A stretch of DNA of 64,000 bases. Origin: Flavobacterium davisii (GTDB taxonomy: Bacteria; Bacteroidota; Bacteroidia; Flavobacteriales; Flavobacteriaceae). This document shows positions 20,440 through 29,489 of this stretch, piece by piece. The stretch spans positions 3,320,501 to 3,384,500 of the forward strand of contig NZ_CP067378.1 of NCBI RefSeq assembly GCF_019565505.1, written 5' to 3'. The translations under genes and the position numbers were made by a program. Position 1 is the first letter of the stretch, and each line of letters starts with the position of its first letter. The notes under the pieces were generated by a model. It was not told the DNA's origin. It searched no databases and saw nothing but the letters and a program-made list of their open reading frames with translations.

Positions 20440-21375
20440 ATGAAAAAATATCTATATATAATCTATTTATTTTTAATGACTCTTATGAGTTTTGCTCAAC
20501 AAGATCCCCAATATACGCATTATATGTATAATATGAACGTGGTAAATCCAGCGTATGCCACGGCTAAAGAATCTGTTTTAGATTTAGGAATTCTCTATCG
20601 CTCACAATGGGTTGGAGCTGTTGGAGCTCCAAAAACAATGACCGCTTTTGCCCATATACCTGTTAATAAAAAAATAGAGCTAGGAGTTTCACTCATAACA
20701 GACAATATAGGGGGTGGTGCTAAAAAAGAAAATAATTTTTATGCTGATTTTGCCTATATACTTCAGTTTGAAGGAAGTCAAAAATTATCATTCGGGATGA
20801 AAGCAGGTTTTACAAATTTGACAACAAATTTTAATGGATTTCAATTAGAAACTGGAAATACTACTACAGATCAAGCTTTTAATAACAATATAAATGCTTT
20901 TAAACCAAGTGTAGGAGTTGGTGCTTATTATTTTACAGATAAATACTATATAGGAATTTCAGCACCTAATTTATTACCTACAAAACATATTGAAGAACGC
21001 CAAGGAATTAATGCGCTGGGATCAGAAGAAATACATCTATTTGCTACTACTGGTTATGTTTTTACAATAAATGAAATGTGGAAAGTTAAACCTTCCGTTA
21101 TGGCAAAAATGGTTAAAAGTTCTCCATTATCTTTAGATCTTTCAACAAATGTTTTATATAATAATCGTTTTGAATTAGGAGCTTCTTATAGACTAGATGA
21201 TTCCATAAGTGGATTAATGGCTATTAATGCCACTACAAATTTAAAATTAGGTTATTCATACGATCATACATTATCTAATTTAGGACGTTTTAATTCAGGA
21301 ACACACGAAGTATTCTTAATTTTTAATCTAGATTTATTAAGAAAAGGATATGATAAATCACCACGATTCTTTTAA
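20440..21375 (+). CDS. PorP/SprF family type IX secretion membrane protein
   Basis: Outer-membrane beta-barrel of 311 residues, intact. It has a signal peptide ending MSFAQ, then the family opening QDPQYTHYMYNMNVVNPAYA, the repeated beta-strand segments GVSLITDNIGGGAKKENNFY and GASYRLDDSISGLMAI, and a C-terminal Phe typical of barrel proteins. SprF-like proteins are paired with type B cargo proteins and are needed for their export or attachment. The gene follows its presumed cargo gene by 21 bases in one operon. This is one of several such paralogues expected in a flavobacterial genome, so I give no symbol. Confidence 0.92.
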   Translation: MKKYLYIIYLFLMTLMSFAQQDPQYTHYMYNMNVVNPAYATAKESVLDLGILYRSQWVGAVGAPKTMTAFAHIPVNKKIELGVSLITDNIGGGAKKENNFYADFAYILQFEGSQKLSFGMKAGFTNLTTNFNGFQLETGNTTTDQAFNNNINAFKPSVGVGAYYFTDKYYIGISAPNLLPTKHIEERQGINALGSEEIHLFATTGYVFTINEMWKVKPSVMAKMVKSSPLSLDLSTNVLYNNRFELGASYRLDDSISGLMAINATTNLKLGYSYDHTLSNLGRFNSGTHEVFLIFNLDLLRKGYDKSPRFF

Positions 21376-21539
21376 AAATAATAGATATTAAAATGTTTTT
21401 ATAAAGATTCTAATTTAAAAAGTTTAAAAAACAATGTATTGTAGCTTATAAAAAGAAATAATTCCCTAAGCTAATTCATTTATATCAAAAATGATTAAAA
21501 GTATACAATATATAGAGCTAAAAAATAAGTTTTAAGCGT

Positions 21540-23608
21540 ATGAAAAGATTATTATATATATCAATTATGTTATTTTCGTCATTCGGATTTTCCCAAGAAA
21601 ATAATTTAGAACGTGCAAGAAAATACTTTAATAGAACCTATTACAGTGACGCAATCCCTTTATATGAAAATTTAGTAGTTAAAAATCGTTCACAAGAAAT
21701 TATACAAAATCTTGGAGATTGTTATTATTTTACTAATGAGTTAAAAAATGCACAACGATACTATCGTTTTTTAATTAAAAACTATGGAAAAGATTTATCC
21801 GAAGAATATTATTTCCGTTTTTCAGAGTCATTAAAAGCTACCGCTAATTATGCAGAAGCGAATCAAGTTTTAATTGATTATTATTCCAAGAGAGGAAAGT
21901 CATCTGAATTAACATTATTAGAAAAAGATCTTAAAACATTAGAAAATGTAATAGCTATTGGTGAACGTTATAAAATTAAAAATTTAGAAGTTAATACAAA
22001 TAAATCAGAATTTGGAGCTGTTATTTATAATGACAAATTAGTGTATGCTGCTGCTAAAAAGAAACTAGTTTTTTTGATAAAATATATAAGTGGAATAACG
22101 AATCATATCTGAATTTAGTTTCAGTCCCTTTATCAAATATTAATGCAAAAGACTCAATTGTGAATTATTTTGCAAATGAGTTAAAATCGTCGATGCACGA
22201 AGCCACTCCCATTTTTACAGCTGATGGCAAAACGATGTATTTTACAAAAAATTACACAAAAAAAAATGGGAAAAGAGCTAAAAACAATGAGAAAATATCA
22301 GTATTACACATTTACAAAGCCCAATTAATAGATGGTAAATGGAAAAATATAACTTCATTACCTATTAATAATCCCAATTATTCTACAGCTCATCCAGCTT
22401 TAAGCCCTGATGAAAAAATACTTTATTTTTCATCAGATATGCCTGGTGGTAAAGGTTCTTTTGATATTTATAGTGTCGAAATTAATGAAGGCCTCTTTGA
22501 AAAACCAAAAAATTTAGGAGATTTAGTAAATACTACACGTCGTGAACAATTCCCTTTTATATCAAAAGATAACAAATTATATTTTTCCTCTAACGGACAT
22601 ATAGGTTTTGGAGCTTTAGATATTTTTGTTTCAGATATTATAAATGATAACTTTTTAAGACCAACTAATATTGGCTTACCTATAAATTCAGGAGTAGATG
22701 ATTTTGCCTTTAATATTGATTCAAATACAAAAGAAGGTTTTTTTTCATCTAATAGAAAAGGAGGAAAAGGAGGGGATGATCTGTATTCTCTATCAGAAAT
22801 TAAACCTCTCATTGTAGAAGACTGTAAACAATATATAACGGGTATAATTACAGATATAGATACTGCTCTTCCATTAGAAGGAGCAAAGGTTATTTTATTT
22901 GATTTAATAAATAAAAAAGATATAGAAATGATTTCTACAGATTCTAATGGTAAATTTAGGTTTACAGTTGAATGTGAAAAAAGCTATCTTATAAAAGCCT
23001 CAAAAGAAGAATACACAGATGATAATCGTTCCTTATTAATTCAAAAAGAACGTAATAAAGATAACGACGCTTCAATGAAATTAAGATCTTTAGCTAAAAT
23101 TCAAGAAGAAAAAAATATTGCTGAACTAGCTAAAAAACGAGCAGAAGAAGAAGCCAAAGAAAAAGAAAAAGTAATAGCTGAAGAAAAGAAAAAAGAAAAA
23201 GTAAAAGAAATTTTAGCTAAAGAAAAAGATATTATAGCTCAAAAAGATAAATTAGTTATAAAAACAGATCCAATTTATTTTGATTATGATTTGTGGTACA
23301 TTCGTCGTGATTCCAAACCTGTATTAGATAAAGTAATTGATCTAATGAAAAAATATCCAGATATGGTTGTAGAAATTGGCTCTCATACGGATATTAGAGG
23401 AGGAAAAACATATAATTTAATCTTATCTGAAAATAGAGCAACGGCTACAAAAGACTATTTTATAGATAAAGGAATAGATGCTAAACGAATTATAGCAAAA
23501 GGATATGGAGAAAGCCAACCTGTTATAAAATGTGCCAGTGAAGAATCTTGTACCGAAGAAGAACATGAGTTAAATCGTAGAAGTGAATTTGTGATTAAAG
23601 ATTTATAA
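21540..23608 (+). CDS. OmpA family protein with TPR and PD40 repeats, frameshifted
   Basis: Periplasmic or outer-membrane protein of about 689 residues linked to T9SS operons. It has a signal peptide (ending FGFSQ), TPR-like helices (residues 20-130), PD40/WD40-like beta-propeller repeats (for example PALSPDEKILYFSSDMPGGKG and EGFFSSNRKGGKGGDDLYSL), then a carboxypeptidase-regulatory-like domain, a Lys/Glu-rich coiled linker and a C-terminal OmpA peptidoglycan-binding domain with EIGSHTDIRGGKTYNLILSE and NRRSEFVI. The T-run at 22069-22075 is one base short, which splits the gene; repair gives FDKIYKWNNESYLNLVSVPL. PorE of the T9SS has a similar layout. The gene is third after the type B cargo and SprF genes. 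Confidence 0.88.
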
Positions 23609-23614
23609 AACTTA

Positions 23615-23653
23615 TAAAACCGTTTCAATTTATTGAAACGGTTTTATTTTTTT
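23615..23653 (+). terminator. Rho-independent terminator of the T9SS operon
   Basis: Perfect 14-base arms AAAACCGTTTCAAT / ATTGAAACGGTTTT (23615-23628 with 23631-23644) with a TT loop, followed by ATTTTTTTTA. It starts 7 bases after the stop of the OmpA gene and is the strongest terminator in the window. Confidence 0.9.
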
Positions 23654-23668
23654 ATCTTATGATAAGAT
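23654..23668. promoter_or_regulatory. Palindromic operator candidate upstream of the Rrf2 gene
   Basis: ATCTTATGATAAGAT is a 15-base inverted repeat (6-bp arms, 3-base centre) 74 bases before the Rrf2 start. A near-identical site, ATCTTTTAATAAGAT, lies at 24203-24217 just past the gene. Two matching palindromes on both sides of a repressor gene suggest binding by that repressor. Confidence 0.5.
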
Positions 23669-23724
23669 CATTCATTAAATTTTATTAATATGATAAATAT
23701 TTCTCTTATTTCATTTTTTATAAA

Positions 23725-23732
23725 TAATTTTG
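23725..23732 (+). promoter_or_regulatory. Candidate -7 box for the Rrf2 gene
   Basis: TAATTTTG fits TAnnTTTG, ending 10 bases before the ATG. The palindrome at 23654-23668 lies about 56 bases upstream. Confidence 0.4.
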
Positions 23733-23742
23733 TAAAAAAAAT

Positions 23743-24177
23743 ATGTTTTCTAAAACGTGTGAATATGGAATTCGAGCAACAATTTTTATTGCCTCAGAAT
23801 CTGTTATTAATAAAAAAATAAGTCAAAAACAGATTGCAGATCAAATCGATTCTCCTATGGCATTTACGGCTAAAATTTTACAAAAGCTAGTTCATAAAGA
23901 TATTGTTTCATCATCAAAAGGCAGTGGAGGGGGCTTTTATATAGAAAAATATAAATTAAAAAAAATTACACTTCTGGAAATTGTTGAAGCTTTAGATTGT
24001 GGCTCTATGATTAGGGGGTGTGGTCTTGGATTAAGAGATTGTTCAGAAGATCATCCGTGTCCCTTTCATGATAAATACAAAGATATAAAATCCAAATTAT
24101 TAAAAGTTTTTAAAAGTACAACACTAGATGAATTGGCTTCTGGTATTAAAAAAGGGAATACGTTTCTAAAATACTAA
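23743..24177 (+). CDS. Rrf2 family regulator with Cys ligands (NsrR/IscR-like)
   Basis: A 144-residue winged-helix regulator. The N-terminal CEYGIRATIFIASES helix, the recognition-helix region QIADQIDSPMAFTAKILQKL and the wing SSKGSGGGFYIEK are typical of Rrf2 proteins. Three Cys lie in a loop near residues 91-106 (RGCGLGLRDCSEDHPCPFH), the position where NsrR, IscR and RsrR hold an iron-sulfur cluster. A nitric-oxide, iron-sulfur or redox sensor is therefore likely. Which signal it senses cannot be read from sequence. The following genes (a Crp/Fnr regulator and a His-rich membrane protein) fit a nitric-oxide or oxygen-related circuit. Palindromes flank the gene. Confidence 0.88.
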   Translation: MFSKTCEYGIRATIFIASESVINKKISQKQIADQIDSPMAFTAKILQKLVHKDIVSSSKGSGGGFYIEKYKLKKITLLEIVEALDCGSMIRGCGLGLRDCSEDHPCPFHDKYKDIKSKLLKVFKSTTLDELASGIKKGNTFLKY

Positions 24178-24200
24178 ATAATGATAAAAATCATAAAATA

Positions 24201-24219
24201 ATATCTTTTAATAAGATAT
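24201..24219. promoter_or_regulatory. Second palindromic site downstream of the Rrf2 gene
   Basis: ATATCTT (24201-24207) and AAGATAT (24213-24219) flank a TTAAT centre. Its inner 15 bases differ from the site at 23654-23668 at two positions. It could be an Rrf2 operator for the downstream Crp/Fnr gene or a weak terminator of the Rrf2 gene. Confidence 0.45.
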
Positions 24220-24528
24220 TTTTATCCTATTAACTATAAGTAACTACTGTAATAGATAAATTATAAGATAAATATTTCAGTTCCTACTATTAAAGAAACC
24301 TGCAATTATAATCCTTAGATTATAAAAAAATAATTTCGTATGATTTTGCAACTTTTTAAAATCTAAAAAACAAGGAAGAGGGATAAAATTTAAAAATCCT
24401 TGCAATATTCTATATCTTATAAAATTCATAAAATATTTATAGTAGACGATCTATTTTTTTTCTTTCTAAACAAGAGGATACAATTGTGATTTTAGATTTT
24501 AAATGAATTTAGTTTTAACAAGTAGAAT
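24220..24528. other. Intergenic region before the Crp/Fnr gene
   Basis: About 310 AT-rich bases. No further gene or clear promoter box is recognised. Confidence 0.4.
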
Positions 24529-25116
24529 ATGATTAAATATTATGATGAATTTATAAAACATGGAGCAATAGAAAAAAAACTAAAGAGAAATGAAGTAATT
24601 TTTAATGAAGGAGAATCCGCTTTGTTTTTTTATTTTATTGTAGATGGTACTATCCGAATGTTTAATAGAAATGAAGAAGGAAAAGAATTTGTTCAAGGAT
24701 ATTTTTCGAGTGGACAAAGTTTTGGTGAACCCCCTTTATTTATTGATGAAAATTATCCAACTACAGCAGCTTGTATGAAGGATAGTATTGTATTAAAACT
24801 ATCTAAAAATAAGTTTTTTAAAATGCTTGAAGACTTACCAGAACTACAAACATTATTTATTAAGATTTTATCTAAAAGAATTATTGGAAAAGCCAAATCA
24901 TCAAAAGATATAATTAATCAAAATACGGAACAGAAAATAATTTCTTTCTTAATGATTCAAAAACCTGAAGATATACAGGAAAAAATTTTTATTCCTTTCA
25001 CTCGTCAAGAAATTGCAAATTTTACAGGACTTAGGGTAGAAACCGTTATTCGTGCCTGTTCAAAATTAAAAAAAACGGGGGTTATTGATATTATTAATCA
25101 TAAAATTTATTTTTAA
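24529..25116 (+). CDS. Crp/Fnr family transcriptional regulator
   Basis: 195 residues. The N-terminal cyclic-nucleotide-binding-like beta-roll includes VIFNEGESALFFYFIVDGTIR, SSGQSFGEPPLF and TTAACMKDSIVLKLSK. A dimer helix follows, then a C-terminal HTH, IPFTRQEIANFTGLRVETVIRACSKLKK. There is no N-terminal Cys cluster, so it is not an Fnr-type iron-sulfur sensor; a heme- or ligand-sensing role as in HcpR or Dnr is possible but unproven. Its last stop base is the first base of the next ATG, so it is translationally coupled to a membrane protein, its likely partner or target. Confidence 0.88.
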   Translation: MIKYYDEFIKHGAIEKKLKRNEVIFNEGESALFFYFIVDGTIRMFNRNEEGKEFVQGYFSSGQSFGEPPLFIDENYPTTAACMKDSIVLKLSKNKFFKMLEDLPELQTLFIKILSKRIIGKAKSSKDIINQNTEQKIISFLMIQKPEDIQEKIFIPFTRQEIANFTGLRVETVIRACSKLKKTGVIDIINHKIYF

Positions 25117-26326
25117 TGAAAAGAATAAGTAAAAATTGGGCATTCATTTCTATTTTTAATTTATTCATAGTTGTAATTTTAGGAACTTTGATGCGTTATA
25201 AAATTGCATTCGAGTTTCTTTTTTTCAACAAAAAAATCTTCTTCATTCACATTCACATTTTGCCTTTTCAGGTTGGATTAGTCAGACATTATTTTTTTTA
25301 TTAGTATTATCAAAAGAACAATTTGTTTCTAAGAAGTATAATATTGTATTAGTTTTAAATTTATTTTGTTCTTATGGAATGTTATTTTCTTTTATAATTC
25401 AAGGTTATGGTTTAATATCAATATTACTATCAACTTTTTCTATCATTATAAGCTATTTATTTTCATATTATTTTTTTAAAGATAATAAATACAATACGGT
25501 CTCCAATAGGTGGATTAAAGGAGGACTCATTTTTAATTTCATTTCCTCTTTTGGGACTTTTTTTTTAGCTTACATGTTAGCTACAAAAAATATAAACGAA
25601 AATCTATATTATTTTTCAATTTATTTTTATTTGCATTTTCAATATAATGGTTGGTTTTTCTTTAGTATTATGGGATTATTTATAAAAAAACTACCATTAG
25701 ACTTAAAAACAACCAAACAATTAACAAAATCCTTTTATATTTTTTTTATTTCTTGTATTATAACTTATACATTATCTATTCTTTGGGTTAAAATTCCTAA
25801 ATGGTTATTTATATTAACCGTTATTTTTACATTTTTAAACTTTTATTTTTGGCTAAGGATGCAATCTATTTTTATTGTAAAATTTAAAGAAAGATATAAG
25901 AAAAATAATCTAATCCTAAAAGGAATGTTTTTAGTTATATTACTCGCAATTAATTTTAAATTTATTTTGCAAATAGGCCTATTAATAGATCAACTAAAAG
26001 ATTTTGTATGCAGTAATAGAACAATAATAATTGCCTATTTGCATTTAATATTTTTATGTATTATTACATTTTTCTTATTAGCTTTTATGTTTATAGAAAA
26101 AATGATACCATCTAAAAAAGTTACAGTATTAGGTTTAGGCATATTTTTTATAGGTGTAATTTTAAATGAAGTTTTTTTATTTAGTCAAGGATGTTTACCT
26201 TTTTTTTCTATTTATTTACCTTTTACAAATGAAGTTTTAGTATACATTTCTTTATTAATGTTAATAGGCGTATTATTAATGGTTATTTCTCAGATAAATA
26301 ATATAAAAAAGGAGAATATATTTTAA
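25116..26326 (+). CDS. Multi-pass membrane protein with HSHFAFSGW motif, frameshifted
   Basis: About 404 residues and roughly 12 membrane helices. Early in the chain (about residue 44) the repaired frame reads LLHSHSHFAFSGW, and later FYLHFQYNGWFFFSIMG and YLHLIFLCIITFFLL. The regularly placed His in helices recall heme- or metal-binding membrane proteins such as heme-copper oxidase subunit I relatives or NnrS. I do not recognise the exact family. One base is missing in the T-runs at 25215-25225; repair joins FEFSFFQQKNLLHSHSH. It overlaps the upstream Crp/Fnr gene by one base. A role in nitric-oxide or oxygen metabolism is inferred from the two regulators beside it. Confidence 0.72.
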
Positions 26327-26334
26327 GGTTACCA

Positions 26335-26543
26335 ATTAAACCCAGATTACGCATTAGACCCGAGTGTAGCGAATAGACGAAGTAAATCTATTCCACTTTA
26401 TTTTTCTTCCAATTCAAGCACGTACTCAAATTTTAATCATCAAAATAGTTCACTATTTCTTCTTCTAAAATTTTCCGTGAGCACTTGAATTTATTGAAAA
26501 ATTTTGTTTCACAACGAAGTCTAATGCGTAATCTAGGTTAAAT
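26335..26543. repeat. Dispersed hairpin element, copy C (best copy)
   Basis: The left end TTAAACCCAGATTACGCATT and the right end AATGCGTAATCTAGGTTAA are almost perfect inverted complements (about 23 bases with the flanking AGAC/GTCT). The interior arms ATTCAAGCACGTACTCAAAT and ATTTTCCGTGAGCACTTGAAT also pair, so the whole 209 bases can fold into a long hairpin. No open frame of note is inside. Confidence 0.85.
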
Positions 26544-26800
26544 ACATACTACTTTATAGGTATCAAAAGTTATTTTTTCGCTAATTATTAGCAATACTCG
26601 AAGATCATTTTACTTAAATACTTTTACAGTATTTTTAAAATTTAAATAGAGTAAATAAAAAGATATAAAATCACAAACCTCTTGTACGAAATAGAAAAAA
26701 GAATATAAAAAATGTTTTGTTTTGAATAGTTGAATAAGGGGGGTGTTTGTTGTAAATACTATCTTTTTTTTTTGTTTTAGGTATAAAAAATAAAGGGGTA

Positions 26801-26833
26801 TTTGTTTTTTAAACATTATTTTTTATATTTTTG
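26801..26833 (+). promoter_or_regulatory. Promoter of glutamine synthetase
   Basis: TTTG at 26801-26804, a 21-base spacer, then TATTTTTG at 26826-26833. This fits the Bacteroidota -33/-7 consensus (TTTG, TAnnTTTG) and is the best-spaced promoter in the window, 41 bases before the ATG. Confidence 0.65.
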
Positions 26834-26873
26834 TTTCAAAATAACAAGGTATAAACTATATAATAATATTTTT

Positions 26874-29062
26874 ATGGCAACATTTCGTTTTCAATCACTT
26901 CAAAAAGCAACGAGTCGTCCAACTGTAATAGTAGAAGAACTAGATAGAAAGTCTTCCATTTTTGGAACCAATGTATTTAATGACAAGGCAATGCGTCAAT
27001 TCTTGACATCTGAAGCTTATAAAGCCGTTCAGAATGCTATTCAACATGGAATTAAAATTGATAGAAAAATTGCAGACTATATAGCAATGGGAATGAAAGA
27101 ATGGGCTTTGTCAAAAGGAGTAACCCATTATACACACTGGTTTCAGCCTTTAACTGGTACTACAGCAGAAAAGCATGATGCTTTTTTTGAAACATCTTTT
27201 GATGGCTCAGACCCAGTAGAAAAATTTGGAGGAAGTCAATTAGTACAACAAGAGCCAGATGCTTCCTCATTTCCTAATGGAGGAATAAGAAATACTTTTG
27301 AAGCTCGTGGCTATACAGCATGGGATCCTACATCACCCGCTTTTATTTTTGGAACTACATTATGTATTCCTACCGTTTTTATTTCATATACAGGTGAAGC
27401 ATTAGATAATAAAACACCTCTATTACGTGCTTTACAAGCTGTTGATACAGCAGCTACAGAAGTAGCTAAATACTTTGATAAAAATGTTAAAAAAGTAACA
27501 CCAACTTTAGGTTGGGAACAAGAATATTTTTTAGTTGATGCCGCTTTAGCTGCTTCTAGACCTGATATATTAGCTACAGGAAGAACATTACTAGGACATA
27601 CTTCGGCTAAAGGCCAACAATTAGAAGATCATTATTTTGGTTCTATACCAACACGTGTACTAAACTATATGCGCGATTTGGAAAATGAGTGTATGTTATT
27701 AGGTATCCCTGTTAAAACACGTCATAATGAAGTAGCACCTAACCAATATGAATTAGCACCGATTTTTGAAGAAACAAATTTAGCGGTAGACCATAACTCC
27801 TTATTAATGGATGTAATGCAAAAGGTAGCAGAACGTCATAATTTTAAAGTGCTAATGCATGAAAAACCTTTTAAAGGAGTAAACGGTTCTGGTAAACATA
27901 ATAATTGGTCTTTAGCAACTGATACTGGAGTTAATTTATTATCACCGGGAAAAACACCAATGAGTAATTTACAATTCTTAACTTTCTTTATAAATACAAT
28001 CAAAGCAGTACATGATTATGAAGAATTATTAAGAGCTTCTATTGCTTCTGCTAGTAATGATCATAGATTAGGTGCAAACGAAGCTCCTCCTGCTATTATT
28101 TCTGTATTTATTGGTCAGCAATTAACAAAAGTGTTAGAAGAATTAGAAGGTGTATCAAATGGTAAATTATCACCAGAAGAAAAAACAGATCTAAAATTAA
28201 ACGTAGTAGGAAGACTACCCGATGTATTTCTAGATAATACAGATAGAAACAGAACGTCTCCTTTTGCCTTTACAGGTAATAAGTTTGAGTTCCGAGCAGT
28301 TGGTTCATCAGCTAATTGTGCTACCTCTATGGCTACTTTAAATACAATTGTAGCAAAACAATTAAAAATTTTTAAAGCAGAAGTAGATGCCTTAATTGAA
28401 GAAAAAGGTTTGAAAAAAGATGAAGCTATTTTTAATATCTTAAGGGAATATATCAAACAAACTAAAAATATCTTATTCGAAGGAGATGGTTATAGTGATG
28501 CTTGGGAAGAAGAAGCACAAAAAAGAGGTTTAAGTAATCATAAAACCACCCCGAAAGCTTTAAAAGCCAAAGTTTCAGAAAAGGCGGTTAAGCTATTTGA
28601 AGAAATGGGAGTAATGAATCATGTAGAAGTAGAGGCTCGTTATGAAATTGAATTAGAAGAATATACTAAAAAATTCAAATTGAAGGAAGAGTTTTAGGAG
28701 ATATTGCTCGTAACCATGTTATTCCTACTGCTATTCGTTATCAAAATATTCTAATCGAAAATGTAAAAGGATTAAAAGAAATTTTTGGTTCTGATTTTGA
28801 AAATGTAGCTAAAGAACAAATAGGTTTAATTAAAGAAATTTCAGCACACATTGAAGGAATCAATAAAAATGTAGATCAAATGATCGAAGAGCGTAAGAAA
28901 GCTAATAATTTAGATTCTTCTGAAGCTATGGCACACGCATATTGTGACAAGGTAAAACCTTATTTCGATGTAATCCGTGAACATTGTGATAAATTAGAAT
29001 TATTAGTTGACGACGAATTGTGGACATTAACTAAATATAGAGAATTATTATTTACAAGATAA
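26874..29062 (+). CDS. glnN: Glutamine synthetase type III (GlnN), frameshifted
   Basis: ATP-dependent synthesis of glutamine from glutamate and ammonia; the large (about 730 residues) type III enzyme found in Bacteroidota. Marker blocks are FGTNVFNDKAMRQFL, THWFQPLTGTTAEKHDAF, GWEQEYFLVD, RHNEVAPNQYELAPIFEE, GSGKHNNWSL and FEFRAVGSSANCA. The start at 26874 (MATFRFQSL) is preferred to an upstream ATG at 26802 because it matches the family N-terminus and lies behind a good promoter. One A is missing in the run 28668-28673; the rest of the C-terminal helical region continues from GRVLGDIARNHVIPTAI to the stop at 29062. This is an essential nitrogen-assimilation gene, so a read error is likely. 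Confidence 0.95.
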
Positions 29063-29088
29063 ACAGATTGTTTTTAATCTAAATTACT

Positions 29089-29125
29089 AAAAAGAGAGGG
29101 TTTTGTATAACCTTCTCTTTTTTTT
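29089..29125 (+). terminator. Terminator of glutamine synthetase
   Basis: AGAGAGGGTT pairs imperfectly with AACCTTCTCT around a TTGTAT loop, and a run of nine or more T follows. It lies 30 bases after the stop. Confidence 0.8.
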
Positions 29126-29154
29126 GTTTTAAAATAAGTTGTTGTTTTAAAAAA

Positions 29155-29244
29155 TTAACAAAATATACGGAAAAACCATAACAAGGTTAATTTAAAACTA
29201 ATTAAATTTCGTTATTCAATTTAAATATACTGATTAACAGTTGC
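29155..29244. repeat. RiPP-locus flanking repeat, left copy
   Basis: It begins TTAACAAAATATACGG-AAAAACC and ends CTGATTAACAGTTGC. The first 23 bases match 36433-36455 with one difference, and the second block matches 36516-36540 loosely. A weaker third copy starts near 39314. The rest of the 29063-29489 gap holds only the terminator above and AT-rich DNA. Confidence 0.55.
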
Positions 29245-29489
29245 TTATGTGTTGAGAATACTCTTGAAATTTGAAATCATAAAGTAGAATTGAAAAGGAA
29301 ATGAAACAGAATATCTTTAACAAAAGATAAAGAATAAACACTTGAATAAATATTAGTTTTTAAAATTTAAGGAAATAGGACTTCGATATAAAAGTTTTAA
29401 GAAGAAAAGGTTTAGATTAAAATTTTAAAAAAAATAAGAAATATTAATATTAGCCCCATTATTTAAAAAAATACATTTTATTATAAAGA

